64,000 nucleotides of DNA, from the NCBI GenBank assembly GCA_022511465.1, contig JAFLRM010000011.1, positions 1-64,000 on the forward strand, written 5' to 3'. Source of the stretch: Acetatifactor sp. GTDB taxonomy: Bacteria > Bacillota > Clostridia > Lachnospirales > Lachnospiraceae. The notes below the pieces were generated by a model. That model saw only the letters and a list, made by a program, of their open reading frames with translations. It did not search any database and was not told the origin of the DNA. Shown in pieces: positions 16,001-24,924 of this stretch. The translations under genes and the position numbers were made by a program. The first letter of the stretch is position 1. Each line of letters opens with the position of its first letter.

Positions 16001-18184
16001 TTATTCTTCTTCCGAAGCAGGCAATTCAGGCAGTGCGGCGGACACAGAAGCTTCCGTCAACGGGAAACACACACATGCCGTAAACAGATCCGCATCCAAT
16101 GCGATCTGAAATGTTCCGCCACAGGCCTCCGTGAAACTTTGCACAATGGACAACCCCAAACCACTTCCCTCGGTGGTGCGGGCGGAATCCGCGCGGACAA
16201 AGCGCTCCACAATTTCTGCAGGATCAAAATCCAGTTCCTGGAGAGAGGTATTCTTTACTTTCGCCAGAGCAAAACCATTCTCTGCAGTGAGCAGAATATG
16301 TACCCGGGAATGATCCAGAGAATACTGTAGGGCATTCACAAAAAGATTCTGGAATACCCGGTAAAGTTTTTCTCCATCCGCCTCTATAAACAAGTTTTCC
16401 TCTGTCACATGAAGTTTGAAAGTCAGGCTGCTCTCCCGGATCCTCTCGTCCATGTCAGCCAAAGTCTGGCGAACCAACTTAACCAGATCCAACTTAACTA
16501 TTTCCACAGGCAGGTTCCCGCTGGTAGCCTTGGACAGCTCAAACACATCCTGCACCATGGTTTTCAGGCGGTATGCTTTACCCCGCAAAGCTTCTGCATA
16601 CTCGGCGGCAGGCGGTTCCAAATTCTCCTCGCAAAGCAGGTCCGCATAATTGATAATGGAGGTGAGAGGAGTCTTTAAATCGTGGGACACATTGGTGATC
16701 AGTTCTACCCGCATCTTATTGGAGCGGTTTTTCTGCTCCACTGCGTTTTCAATGCCGTCTTCCAACGCATTTAAGTCAGAGGACGCCTGTTTCAGAAGAG
16801 ACTTGTCGGAAAGTTGAAGGTTTCCGCCCGGCCTCCCCTCCTGCAGCCGGGAAAGCTCATCGGTCAACCTTCTATTGTCCTTCACAAATCTCTGCAGTCG
16901 TATAAACACAAGTGCTAATACGATGCCCACCGCAACAAACAGAGCGCCTAACTCTTTGGTTTGAAGTTCCTGCCGCCACTCATACATGTAATTTGAAACA
17001 TACAGGTTCCCAATACCGCCAAGCAAAGTCAAAACAGCGCTCACGCCGATAAACACATACATATTCATGGCCCTGCGGTGCCAGGGTTTGCCGGCAACAT
17101 AGTTTTTTACAAAGTTAAACAGTTTAACCGGAAAGAAATTTTTGAGTGCAGTAATGTGGTTACAGCGCAGATCCGCAATAAACAAATACAAAATGCAGCC
17201 CGCAGGAAAATAAAGCCACATGACGGAATAGCGTCCAATGCGCAAAGATGTTGCATCCATTCCCCTGTCTAAGTCGAAGAAAACCAATACTGCAAAGAAG
17301 CCTATCAATAAAATAAGTTTGATTTCCAGCCATATCTTTCGGGTAAAAGCAGCATAATCCTTTTGCGCTTCTACAGCTGCTTTGCGAGAGACCAGGCTGA
17401 GAACTCCAAATACAACCGTGAACAGTCCACTGACAAAGAACAAGATCAAAATATGCTGATATCCTCTTGCCTGATCTGCCATTTCCCTTAGATAATGGGA
17501 GCTATAGATACCGTCATCCCTCACGGCAAAAACCAGACGGAGTTTATCAACATTTTCCCGATTTGCGCGGTACTGAGCGGTGTAGTATTGATCGGAATAT
17601 GTATAGAGCTGTCTTATGGGAAAAAGCTTCCCTATAGAGTTTTCTTCCGTGACCCCCCAGTCTCTGATCGTCTGGCCGGAGGAAAAGAAATAAACCCGTC
17701 CCGCACCGCCATCCCAAAAACAGCAAAGTTTCATATTTTCAGGCAAAAGCGGATAGCCTCCCTCCTGGGAAAAGACGACATGGGTGCTATAAGGATCCAA
17801 ATCCTCCCATTCCTGCACCTCTTGATCAAAATATTGAATGGAATAGAAAAGATCTCCTCTTGTCAGGTTAATCTTGGCCTGAATTTCCCGGTGCGCCTGC
17901 TCAACAATGCTGGCAGAATAACGGTTGACCAGGGGATAGCCCGCATCATCACCGGGACCTGCGTATGCGATCAGTGCATTCTCATACAAAAAGCTGATAT
18001 ATTCCCGAAATTCTGTGAGATAATAAATATCTCCCGACAAAGTGCCTCTTCCCTCACGGCTCAAATTGACAAAGGCCTCCCTGCCCATAAAGGCTGTAGC
18101 GATTGTTGTAATTAGCGCTCCCACAGCAATCATGCGATAGCAGAATGCTTTAAATTTCTTACTTTTTTTCAAATTTGTATCCAA
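16001..18184 (-). CDS. sensor histidine kinase, membrane-bound
   Basis: A 727-residue kinase. One membrane segment (about 16-33) is followed by an outer sensor region of about 200 residues, then a cluster of five or so membrane segments (243-430). HisKA has phospho-acceptor His501 in NVSHDLKTPLTSIINYADLL; the N box is NLFVNALQYS (about 613-622); the G box is GSGLGLSI (about 673-680). The C-terminus is acidic. The start is TTG, overlapping the response-regulator gene by 26 bases with a GGTGG site 9 bases upstream. It phosphorylates the co-encoded regulator. The stimulus is unknown; the multi-helix region before HisKA may itself sense membrane state. Confidence 0.9.
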   Translation of the reverse strand: MDTNLKKSKKFKAFCYRMIAVGALITTIATAFMGREAFVNLSREGRGTLSGDIYYLTEFREYISFLYENALIAYAGPGDDAGYPLVNRYSASIVEQAHREIQAKINLTRGDLFYSIQYFDQEVQEWEDLDPYSTHVVFSQEGGYPLLPENMKLCCFWDGGAGRVYFFSSGQTIRDWGVTEENSIGKLFPIRQLYTYSDQYYTAQYRANRENVDKLRLVFAVRDDGIYSSHYLREMADQARGYQHILILFFVSGLFTVVFGVLSLVSRKAAVEAQKDYAAFTRKIWLEIKLILLIGFFAVLVFFDLDRGMDATSLRIGRYSVMWLYFPAGCILYLFIADLRCNHITALKNFFPVKLFNFVKNYVAGKPWHRRAMNMYVFIGVSAVLTLLGGIGNLYVSNYMYEWRQELQTKELGALFVAVGIVLALVFIRLQRFVKDNRRLTDELSRLQEGRPGGNLQLSDKSLLKQASSDLNALEDGIENAVEQKNRSNKMRVELITNVSHDLKTPLTSIINYADLLCEENLEPPAAEYAEALRGKAYRLKTMVQDVFELSKATSGNLPVEIVKLDLVKLVRQTLADMDERIRESSLTFKLHVTEENLFIEADGEKLYRVFQNLFVNALQYSLDHSRVHILLTAENGFALAKVKNTSLQELDFDPAEIVERFVRADSARTTEGSGLGLSIVQSFTEACGGTFQIALDADLFTACVCFPLTEASVSAALPELPASEEE

Positions 18185-18872
18185 TACCCCACACCACCTT
18201 TAAATATTCCGGTTCACTCGGATTAATCTCGATCTTTTCACGAATACGTCTGATATGTACCATAACAGTATTTTCACCGCTGTAAGCGACATCCTCTTTC
18301 CAGACTGCGGAATAGATCTCCTCAGCGGAGAAAATTCGGCCCGGATGCCGGATGAGAAGTTCCGTGATCTTCATTTCGGTGGAAGTCAGTTTCACCGGCT
18401 CCCCGTCTACCGTCAGTACATGCGCCGCAAAGTCATACCGCAGCCGCCCCAGCTGAACCTCATCCTGCACATAATCTATACCGCCCAACTGCATGTAACG
18501 CCTTAGCTGGCTTTTGACCCGTGCCATGACCTCCTTATAATTAAAAGGTTTGGATATATAGTCATCCGCTCCGATGGACAGCCCCAGTATCTTGTCGGAT
18601 TCTTCGGTCTTGGCAGACATGACCAAAATAGGGATGTTGCGTTTCTCCCGAATCTTCATAATGGTTGAAAAACCGTCCAGCCTCGGCATCATCACATCCA
18701 TCAAGATCAAATGAATGTCCTCTGTGGAAAGTACATCCAAGGCTTCCTGTCCATCATAGGCGCATTTTACTAAATACCCTTCTTTTTCCAGCTGAATCCT
18801 TAAAGTGGCTACAATGTCCCTGTCATCATCCACCACCAGGATCCGTTCTCCTGAATCTGTATCTTTAGGCAT
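18159..18872 (-). CDS. OmpR/PhoB-family response regulator
   Basis: A 237-residue regulator. The receiver has an acidic pocket VVDDDRD, phospho-acceptor Asp59 in LILMDVMMPRLDG, and Lys108 in YISKPF. The C-terminal winged-helix (about 140-235) includes VKLTSTEMKITELLIRHPG and ENTVMVHIRRIREKIE, typical of the OmpR/PhoB DNA-binding domain. GAGGAGAA precedes the ATG. It heads the operon with the kinase and two membrane proteins. The upstream region has CTTACAA repeats with 11-base spacing next to its own -10 box, so autoregulation is likely. Confidence 0.95.
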   Translation of the reverse strand: MPKDTDSGERILVVDDDRDIVATLRIQLEKEGYLVKCAYDGQEALDVLSTEDIHLILMDVMMPRLDGFSTIMKIREKRNIPILVMSAKTEESDKILGLSIGADDYISKPFNYKEVMARVKSQLRRYMQLGGIDYVQDEVQLGRLRYDFAAHVLTVDGEPVKLTSTEMKITELLIRHPGRIFSAEEIYSAVWKEDVAYSGENTVMVHIRRIREKIEINPSEPEYLKVVWGIGYKFEKK

Positions 18873-18925
18873 TAAATTCTCCTCATCTGCATGATAGTGT
18901 TTACATCCTGAACCGTTGCATTTTT

Positions 18926-18982
18926 ATTATAGCAAGATATTCTTACAAAAAAATACGGAAAAACCTTACAAGTTTCTTACAA
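18926..18982. promoter_or_regulatory. divergent control region with three CTTACAA boxes
   Basis: CTTACAA occurs on the plus strand at 18942-18948, 18965-18971 and 18976-18982. The last two start 11 bases apart, one helical turn, which is the usual layout of OmpR/PhoB-type sites. The first is 23 bases earlier. A minus-strand TATAAT (18926-18931) for the regulator gene lies next to the first box, where a -35 element would otherwise sit. The plus-strand gene at 19087 faces the other way, so the same sites may serve both. Binding is inferred. Confidence 0.5.
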
Positions 18983-19086
18983 AAAGTATTTTGTGACACA
19001 GAATAATCTTCGAGCATAAACCAAGACACGCCCGCATATTCTTAAGTAATAAAATATCCTTTCAAAAGGATCCAAGGAGCGTATCG

Positions 19087-19602
19087 ATGAGTGCAAAAAC
19101 AAAAATTGTCGTACTTCATATGAAGGAATTGATCTATACAGGCATTTTTGCCTTACTTGGCATCCTGTTTGTCGTGCTGCTGATCTTGATGTTTTTGCCG
19201 GACAAAGAGACGAGTGGCGGAATCTCTTCCGATGGGTTGGAGTCGGAAAGCGAAAGCACTTCCAATGGGCGGGAAACAGATGTTCCACAGACCACTCAAT
19301 CAGCCTCGGAATCCATCTACATACCCGGCATCTACACGACGGAGTTAGTGCTGGGAGGACAGTCGGTGGACGTGGAAGTCATCGTGGATGCAAATTCTAT
19401 CACTTCCATCAGTCTGGTCAACCTGAGTGAAGCGATCACCACCATGTATCCTCTGTTGCAGCCCACTTTTGATTCCATCTGTGAACAGATCTACGAGACC
19501 CAGACTCTGGATCAGGTAACCTACTCCTCGGACAGCAAGTACACATCACTGGTTCTGCTGGAGGCAATCCGCAATTCTCTGGAAAAAGCAGTCAGACCCT
19601 AA
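19087..19602 (+). CDS. membrane-anchored protein with FMN-binding-like domain
   Basis: A 171-residue protein with one N-terminal membrane segment (about 17-38, FALLGILFVVLLILMFLP), a Ser/Glu-rich linker (40-78) and an outer domain. The domain (YIPGIYTTELVLGGQSVDVE, then VDANSITSISLVNLSEAI) ends in YSSDSKYTSLVLLEAIRNSL. This resembles the FMN_bind layout, whose last motif is normally D-x-x-[ST]-GAT-x-[ST] and carries the flavin on Thr. Here it reads SDSKYTS, so covalent FMN is doubtful. AAGGAG precedes the ATG. It diverges from the two-component operon and probably belongs to its regulon. Confidence 0.6.
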   Translation: MSAKTKIVVLHMKELIYTGIFALLGILFVVLLILMFLPDKETSGGISSDGLESESESTSNGRETDVPQTTQSASESIYIPGIYTTELVLGGQSVDVEVIVDANSITSISLVNLSEAITTMYPLLQPTFDSICEQIYETQTLDQVTYSSDSKYTSLVLLEAIRNSLEKAVRP

Positions 19603-19651
19603 CAGGGATACCGCAAAATAAACCTTCCGAAGATCATTTTTCCTTTGAAAG

Positions 19652-19700
19652 AAAAAAGTTGCTTGGAATCGCCATGAGGGCTGTTCCATGCAACTTTTTT
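19652..19700. terminator. bidirectional terminator
   Basis: AAAAAAGTTGC-T-TGGAA and its partner TTCCA-T-GCAACTTTTTT form a long stem with one mismatch and a 15-base loop, with A and T tracts on the two sides. It separates the convergent gene ending at 19602 (+) and nadE (-), and can stop both. Confidence 0.85.
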
Positions 19701-19712
19701 AACGTAACATTT

Positions 19713-21626
19713 TCAACCGATCTCCTCCAGCTGCTCCAGCCAAATGTGCGCACAGGCATCGGAAGGCATGCGCAGGTCTCCTCTTGGAGAAACCGCCACA
19801 CTTCCCACCTTGGGGCCGTCCGGCAGGCAGGAACGCTTAAATTGCTGGGCGAAAAATCTCCGGTAGAAAGTCTTAAGCCACTTTAGAATGACCGCCTCAT
19901 CGTACAGTCCTGCGAAAGCTCTCACCGCCAGTCGATATACTTTGGCAGGCTCAAAGGAACAGCGCAGCATATAGTATAGGAAAAAGTCGTGAAGCTCGTA
20001 GGGGCCCACCAGATCCTCCGTCTTCTGCGCGATATTCCCCTCCACCGGCGGCAGAAGCTCCGGACTGACGGGCGTGTCCAGCACATCTCCCAGAACCTCC
20101 GAAAGCTCTGCATTCCCGCAGGTATCCGCATAATAGCGCACTAAGTGTCTCACCAGCGTCTTGGGTACACCCGCGTTGACACCATACATAGACATGTGAT
20201 CCCCGTTGTAGGTGGCCCAGCCCAAAGCCAACTCCGACATATCGCCCGTACCGATGACCAGACCGCTTAACTGGTTGGCAATGTCCATCAAAACCTGTGT
20301 GCGCTCACGGGCTTGCCCGTTCTCGTAAGTCACATCGTGATTCTCCACATCCTGCTCAATATCCCGAAAATGCAAAGTGACGGACTCTCGAATATCCACC
20401 TCTTTCAAAGTAACATTCAGCGTCCGTGCCAACTTGCAGGCATTGTCATAAGTCCGGTTCGTAGTGCCAAAACAGGGCATAGTAACTGCCACGATCCCTT
20501 TTCGGTCAAGCTCCAGCATATCGAAAGCGCGCACCGTCACGAGCAATGCCAGCGTGGAGTCAAGACCGCCCGAAAGCCCCAGCACCGCCGTTCGAAGTCC
20601 CGTGTGCTCATAGCGCTTTTTCAAACCATAGGATTGAATGGAAAGGATCTCTTCGCATCGGCGATTCCGCATTTCCTCTTCACTAGGCACGAAAGGCATA
20701 CAGCCAAAGGTTCTGTCCAGAGCGGTCTCCTCCACCGTCAGCCTGAAGGGCATCACTTCGTAGGGCAGATCCGGCTCACTGCCGAAAGTTCCCATGCGTC
20801 TGCGCTCTCCGTTTATCTTCTGGACATCGATATCGCCGTAGACCGTCTCACCTGTAAATCGCTTGGATTGGGCAATAATAGTACCGTTCTCCGCGATCAG
20901 ATCGTGTCCTCCAAAGACCAGGTCCTGCGTGGATTCTCCCTCACCGGCGGAAGCGTAGATATAACCGCATAAAAGTCTGCCGCTGGCCGATTTCACCAAG
21001 AGCTCCCGATATTCGTCCTTCCCCACCGTCTCGTTGGAGGCAGAGAGATTGGTCAACACCGTGGCACCCATAAGCGCATGGTCAGTTCCCGGAGGATTAG
21101 CTACCCACAGATCCTCACAGATCTCACACCCTACCGTCAGACCGGGCATATTGATACACTCAAAAAGTAGATTCGTTCCGAACGGAATCTCTTTCCCGTC
21201 CAGGCAGAAAGTTACCACCTGTCTATTGCCCTCCGCAAAATGTCGTCCTTCATAGAATTCTGCATAGGAGGGGATGTTCGCCTTGGGCACCATCCCTAAG
21301 ATCTCGCCGTTATGCAGCACCGCTGCTACATTGTAAAGCTTGCCGTCACGCTCCACGGGAAGTCCTACCATCACAAGAGCATCTTTTCCGTCGGTTGCCT
21401 CCGTCACGTGCCGCAGCGCCACAAGCGCCTCTTTTAATAGTAATCTTTGTAGAAACAGATCTCCGCAAGTGTAGCCGGTCAGGCACAACTCCGGAAACAC
21501 TATGATCTTGGCTCCTTTTGCACATGCCTCCTCCAGCCTTCTGCAGACTTCCTCCGCGTTGTGCACCGGATCGGCCACCTTAATCTTGGGCGTTACCGCC
21601 GCCACCTTGATAAAACCCTGTCTCAT
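19713..21626 (-). CDS. nadE: NAD+ synthase, glutamine-hydrolysing
   Basis: A 637-residue two-domain enzyme that makes NAD+ from nicotinic acid adenine dinucleotide, ATP and glutamine. The N-terminal nitrilase-type glutaminase has the triad signatures FPELCLTGYTCGDLF (Glu), a Lys in MVPKANIPSY, and VGCEICEDLW (nucleophile Cys). The C-terminal synthetase has the PP-loop LSGGLDSTLAL and GTGDMSELALGW. Length matches the bacterial glutamine-dependent type. The start MRQGFIKVAAVTP lies 47 bases inside the end of hslO, so the genes are coupled. It is the last gene before the bidirectional terminator. Confidence 0.95.
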   Translation of the reverse strand: MRQGFIKVAAVTPKIKVADPVHNAEEVCRRLEEACAKGAKIIVFPELCLTGYTCGDLFLQRLLLKEALVALRHVTEATDGKDALVMVGLPVERDGKLYNVAAVLHNGEILGMVPKANIPSYAEFYEGRHFAEGNRQVVTFCLDGKEIPFGTNLLFECINMPGLTVGCEICEDLWVANPPGTDHALMGATVLTNLSASNETVGKDEYRELLVKSASGRLLCGYIYASAGEGESTQDLVFGGHDLIAENGTIIAQSKRFTGETVYGDIDVQKINGERRRMGTFGSEPDLPYEVMPFRLTVEETALDRTFGCMPFVPSEEEMRNRRCEEILSIQSYGLKKRYEHTGLRTAVLGLSGGLDSTLALLVTVRAFDMLELDRKGIVAVTMPCFGTTNRTYDNACKLARTLNVTLKEVDIRESVTLHFRDIEQDVENHDVTYENGQARERTQVLMDIANQLSGLVIGTGDMSELALGWATYNGDHMSMYGVNAGVPKTLVRHLVRYYADTCGNAELSEVLGDVLDTPVSPELLPPVEGNIAQKTEDLVGPYELHDFFLYYMLRCSFEPAKVYRLAVRAFAGLYDEAVILKWLKTFYRRFFAQQFKRSCLPDGPKVGSVAVSPRGDLRMPSDACAHIWLEQLEEIG

Positions 21627-22488
21627 AAATTTTCTTTAACTCCTCCACACTAAACACATAGTTGGTGTTGCAGAACTGACAATTTACCTCTATCTCTTTG
21701 TCATCATTGATCATGGATCGCAGTTCTTTTCTTCCGATACTGATGATCACTTTCTCAATTTTAGACCTGTTGCAATTACAGGAAAAGCACACCGGCATCG
21801 TGTCCATGATCTCCGGCGAAAGCCCATCCAACAGAATCTCCAACATTTGCTCCGGAGTGTTGCCCGCGTCCAAAAGAGACGTGACAGAGCTCACCTTCGC
21901 CAAATTCTGCTCCAGCCTCGCGATAACACTCTCTTCCGCAAAGGGCATCAACTGTATGATAAAACCTCCCGCCTGACGCACAGTGTTGTTTTTCTCCATC
22001 AAAACGCCCAAACCCACAGAGGAGGGCACCTGCTCCGATGCCACAAAATAATAAGTCAGATCCTCCGCGATCTCACCGGTCTGAAGCTCAGTCTGTCCAA
22101 CATAGGGTTCCTTTAGTCCCAAATCCTTGATCACACTTAAATATCCGTTCCCAACAGCTCCCGACACATCCAGCTTGCCGTTTGGCTTGGCGGGGATGAC
22201 CACAACCGGAACATTGGCATATCCCTTCACATTCCCCTGTGAATCTGCGGTGACTGTGATGCCGTTCACCGGCCCGTCCCCTTTGATCTGCAGCGTCAGG
22301 ATGTCCTTCTCACCTTTTAACATGGAACCCATCATAGCTCCTCCTGAAAGAAGCCTCCCAAGGGCTGCCGTGATCACCGGACTTGTGTTGTGAGCCTGTC
22401 TCGCCTTCTCCACCACGCCTCTGGTAGTGCAGGCAAAAGCTCTGATCTGTGCGTCCGCTGCCGTCGCGCGAACCATGTAGTCGTCCAT
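21580..22488 (-). CDS. hslO: Hsp33 redox-regulated chaperone
   Basis: A 302-residue chaperone that is zinc-bound and inactive when reduced and activated by oxidation plus unfolding. The start MDDYMVRATAADAQIRAFAC is the Hsp33 N-terminus; an upstream ATG is ignored because AAAGAGG precedes this one. The C-terminal redox switch is complete: CFSCNCNR, then NCQFCNTNYVFS, giving the C-x-C and C-x-x-C zinc pairs. The gene starts one base after the methyltransferase stop and overlaps nadE by 47 bases. Confidence 0.95.
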   Translation of the reverse strand: MDDYMVRATAADAQIRAFACTTRGVVEKARQAHNTSPVITAALGRLLSGGAMMGSMLKGEKDILTLQIKGDGPVNGITVTADSQGNVKGYANVPVVVIPAKPNGKLDVSGAVGNGYLSVIKDLGLKEPYVGQTELQTGEIAEDLTYYFVASEQVPSSVGLGVLMEKNNTVRQAGGFIIQLMPFAEESVIARLEQNLAKVSSVTSLLDAGNTPEQMLEILLDGLSPEIMDTMPVCFSCNCNRSKIEKVIISIGRKELRSMINDDKEIEVNCQFCNTNYVFSVEELKKIYETGFYQGGGGNAQD

Positions 22489-22489
22489 T

Positions 22490-23296
22490 TTATCCTCTTT
22501 CCTTGTCATCCTCTTTTCTCGTTATCATATACACCCGCTCGCTGGTGTCCGTTACAGCTTGTCCGGTGTCCGCGTCCAAAACCTCCACGACCACAAGACC
22601 TGCCTGCTCCGTCAGTCTCCGCATCTGTTCTACATGGTAGCCTCTCTGAAAGTGAGTCTCCGTAAAACGCCGGAAGAGCTCTCCCTCCTGCTGCACAAAG
22701 ACTGTCACATCATACTCGTTGATCCCTCTCTCCAAATCGTAGAAATTCTCCCAAATAAAGCTGCAGTCCTCTCTGGTCTCCGCGATAGTAGTGTCTCCAA
22801 TGACTTCCCGATATTTGTACTCCGTGTTAAAGTCAAAAAGAAAAATGCCGCCCGGATAAAGATAATTTTTCACCAAAGAAAACACCTGAAGAAGCTCCTT
22901 CTCCTCCAACATATAGTTGATCGAATCGCAGACGCTGATCACGGTTCCTACCGTGCTATACAGATCCAGCTCCCGCATATCTTGAAGCAGATACAGGATC
23001 TCGGAGCCGTGTCTCGCCTTCTTCTCCATAGCTACACTCAACATGGAGGCGGAATTGTCCACACCGATCATATCGTACCCTTTCTCATACAGAAGCTCCG
23101 TGAGGGTTCCCGTGCCACAGCCTAAGTCCACCACCAAATTCCGCTCCGATTCCAGGGCCTCCGCCGCATTCCGCACAGGGAGGGAGACACCATATTTCTC
23201 GATGGCCTTTACAATAAAATCACACCAGCTCGCATAGGGGGTATCGTCCATCAGCTCGTCATAGACCGCCGCAAAATCCGAGTAAACTTCCGCCAT
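22490..23296 (-). CDS. class I SAM-dependent methyltransferase
   Basis: A 268-residue enzyme with the Rossmann SAM site: motif I VVDLGCGTGTLTELLYEKG (about residues 53-71), the acidic end of strand 2 in MIGVDNSASML, and motif II-III LLQDMRELDL. A long middle insert (FLFDFNTEYKYREVIGDTTI) is typical of the small-molecule methyltransferase group next to hslO in Lachnospiraceae. The substrate is unknown. Its start abuts the end of the exporter gene, so it is in the hisC-hslO-nadE transcript. Confidence 0.85.
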   Translation of the reverse strand: MAEVYSDFAAVYDELMDDTPYASWCDFIVKAIEKYGVSLPVRNAAEALESERNLVVDLGCGTGTLTELLYEKGYDMIGVDNSASMLSVAMEKKARHGSEILYLLQDMRELDLYSTVGTVISVCDSINYMLEEKELLQVFSLVKNYLYPGGIFLFDFNTEYKYREVIGDTTIAETREDCSFIWENFYDLERGINEYDVTVFVQQEGELFRRFTETHFQRGYHVEQMRRLTEQAGLVVVEVLDADTGQAVTDTSERVYMITRKEDDKERG

Positions 23297-23773
23297 TTAA
23301 CCCACCACTCCAAAAATACCGAGCGCTCCCGCGCTCACAAGTCCCATGATGATACCCGCCAGCACAACTCCTAACAGCACTGCGATCACACTGGACTTGA
23401 AATCCATATCCAGAAGACTTGCTGCAAGGGTTCCTGTCCACGCACCGGTTCCGGGTACAGGGATGCCTACAAACAAAAGAAGCGCTACAAACAGCCCCCT
23501 TCCGGCCTTCGCCTGCAGCTTTTCCCCTCCCTTATGCCCTTTCTCCAGACAAAAGGTGAAAAATTTTCCGATCACGGGTTTATCAGCACCCCATTCCAGC
23601 ACCTTTCTGGCAAATAAAAAAATGATGGGAACCGGAAGCATGTTTCCGATAATGCAGACAATATAGCTGGGCAGAAGCGGAAGCCCAAACAGCACCGCAT
23701 AGGGTATCGCCCCCCTGAGTTCAATCAGTGGAACCATGGAAATGAAAAAGATGATAAAAAAATTTTTTAACAT
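23297..23773 (-). CDS. small multidrug export protein family (COG2426)
   Basis: A 158-residue membrane protein with four or five hydrophobic segments. The N-terminal MVPLIELRGAIPYAVLFGLP and the middle VGIPVPGTGAWTGTLAASLL are the two conserved halves of the COG2426/Sm_multidrug_ex family. Despite the name, transport has little direct proof for this family. It sits between hisC and the methyltransferase with short gaps. Confidence 0.85.
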   Translation of the reverse strand: MLKNFFIIFFISMVPLIELRGAIPYAVLFGLPLLPSYIVCIIGNMLPVPIIFLFARKVLEWGADKPVIGKFFTFCLEKGHKGGEKLQAKAGRGLFVALLLFVGIPVPGTGAWTGTLAASLLDMDFKSSVIAVLLGVVLAGIIMGLVSAGALGIFGVVG

Positions 23774-23806
23774 AACTGCACCCCGTCCTTTATTATTATT
23801 TTGTAT

Positions 23807-24865
23807 TTAAAATCTATCCACATAATCTCTCAAAAATGCCAGCAGGACATCCATTTCCTCGTCGGTGCCCACAGTGATCCTCAAAGATTCGGATATCCTT
23901 GGCTTGTCCCAGTACCGGACATAGATATCCGCTTCGCGCAGTGCGTAAAAGAGCTGTGATGCGGAGATTGTCTCATGGGAAGCAAAAATGAAGTTAGCCT
24001 GAGAATCCGGGAAAGAGAAACCCAGCTTTTTCAACTCTCCCTTCACCCGCTCTCTGGTGGCCACGATCTTCCCCGTGATCTCCTTGAAGTAGGCGTCATC
24101 CTTCACGGCCTCCACTCCCAGCACCTGAGATGGGAGATTCATAGTGTATGAGTTAAAGGAAAATTTTACGTCATTCAAATAACCGATCAGCTTCTCATTG
24201 CCGATGCCAAAACCGATGCGCAGCCCAGCCATAGCTCTGGACTTGGAGAAGGTCTGCACTACCAGCAGGTTTTCGTATTTCTCCAAGAGAGGCAGTGCGC
24301 TGACACCGCCAAAATCAATATAGGCCTCGTCCACGATCACCACCACATCAGGATTCGCCTTAAGGATCTCCTCCACCATATCCAGACTCTCCAGCACACC
24401 GGTGGGAGCGTTTGGATTGGGAAAAATAATTCCGCCGTTTGGCTGCCTGTAATCCTCCGGACGGATGTGCCAGTCCTTATCCAGCGCACAGGTCCTGTAG
24501 GGAATACGATACAGATCAGCCCATACATCGTAGAAGGAATAAGTAACATCCGGAAATAGTATGGACTTTTCGCTGTTAAAGAATGTCAAAAATGCCAGCG
24601 ATAACACATCGTCAGACCCCACCCCCACAAAAATCTGTTCCTTCTTCACGCCGTAGTAAGAAGCCAGTGCCTCCACCAAAGGTGTCGTGTTTGCGTCCGG
24701 ATAAAGACGCAGGGCATCACAGTTTAACTGCTCCGCCAGCTTTGCCACACCGGGCGCCGGCGGGTAAGGACACTCGTTCGTATTCAGCTTGATCATGCGT
24801 TCCTTGTTTGGCTGTTCCCCGGCCACATAGGGAACCACCTTTCGCACATTATCTTCCCATTTCAT
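23807..24865 (-). CDS. hisC: histidinol-phosphate aminotransferase
   Basis: A 352-residue class II PLP aminotransferase converting imidazole acetol phosphate and glutamate to histidinol phosphate. Landmarks are LNTNECPYPP near the N-terminus, the IFPNPNAPTG motif, VVIVDEAYIDFGG, and the PLP lysine in QTFSKSRAMAGLRIGFGIG. The last part carries RITVGTDEEM. The second in-frame ATG is preferred because GGAG lies 6 bases before it. No other his genes are nearby, so it stands away from a his operon; a broad-specificity aromatic aminotransferase is a less likely alternative. Confidence 0.9.
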   Translation of the reverse strand: MKWEDNVRKVVPYVAGEQPNKERMIKLNTNECPYPPAPGVAKLAEQLNCDALRLYPDANTTPLVEALASYYGVKKEQIFVGVGSDDVLSLAFLTFFNSEKSILFPDVTYSFYDVWADLYRIPYRTCALDKDWHIRPEDYRQPNGGIIFPNPNAPTGVLESLDMVEEILKANPDVVVIVDEAYIDFGGVSALPLLEKYENLLVVQTFSKSRAMAGLRIGFGIGNEKLIGYLNDVKFSFNSYTMNLPSQVLGVEAVKDDAYFKEITGKIVATRERVKGELKKLGFSFPDSQANFIFASHETISASQLFYALREADIYVRYWDKPRISESLRITVGTDEEMDVLLAFLRDYVDRF

Positions 24866-24924
24866 AATATACTCCATTCCAAAATACCAATAGGATTTTT
24901 CATACTGTTTTCCTATCGCACGGG

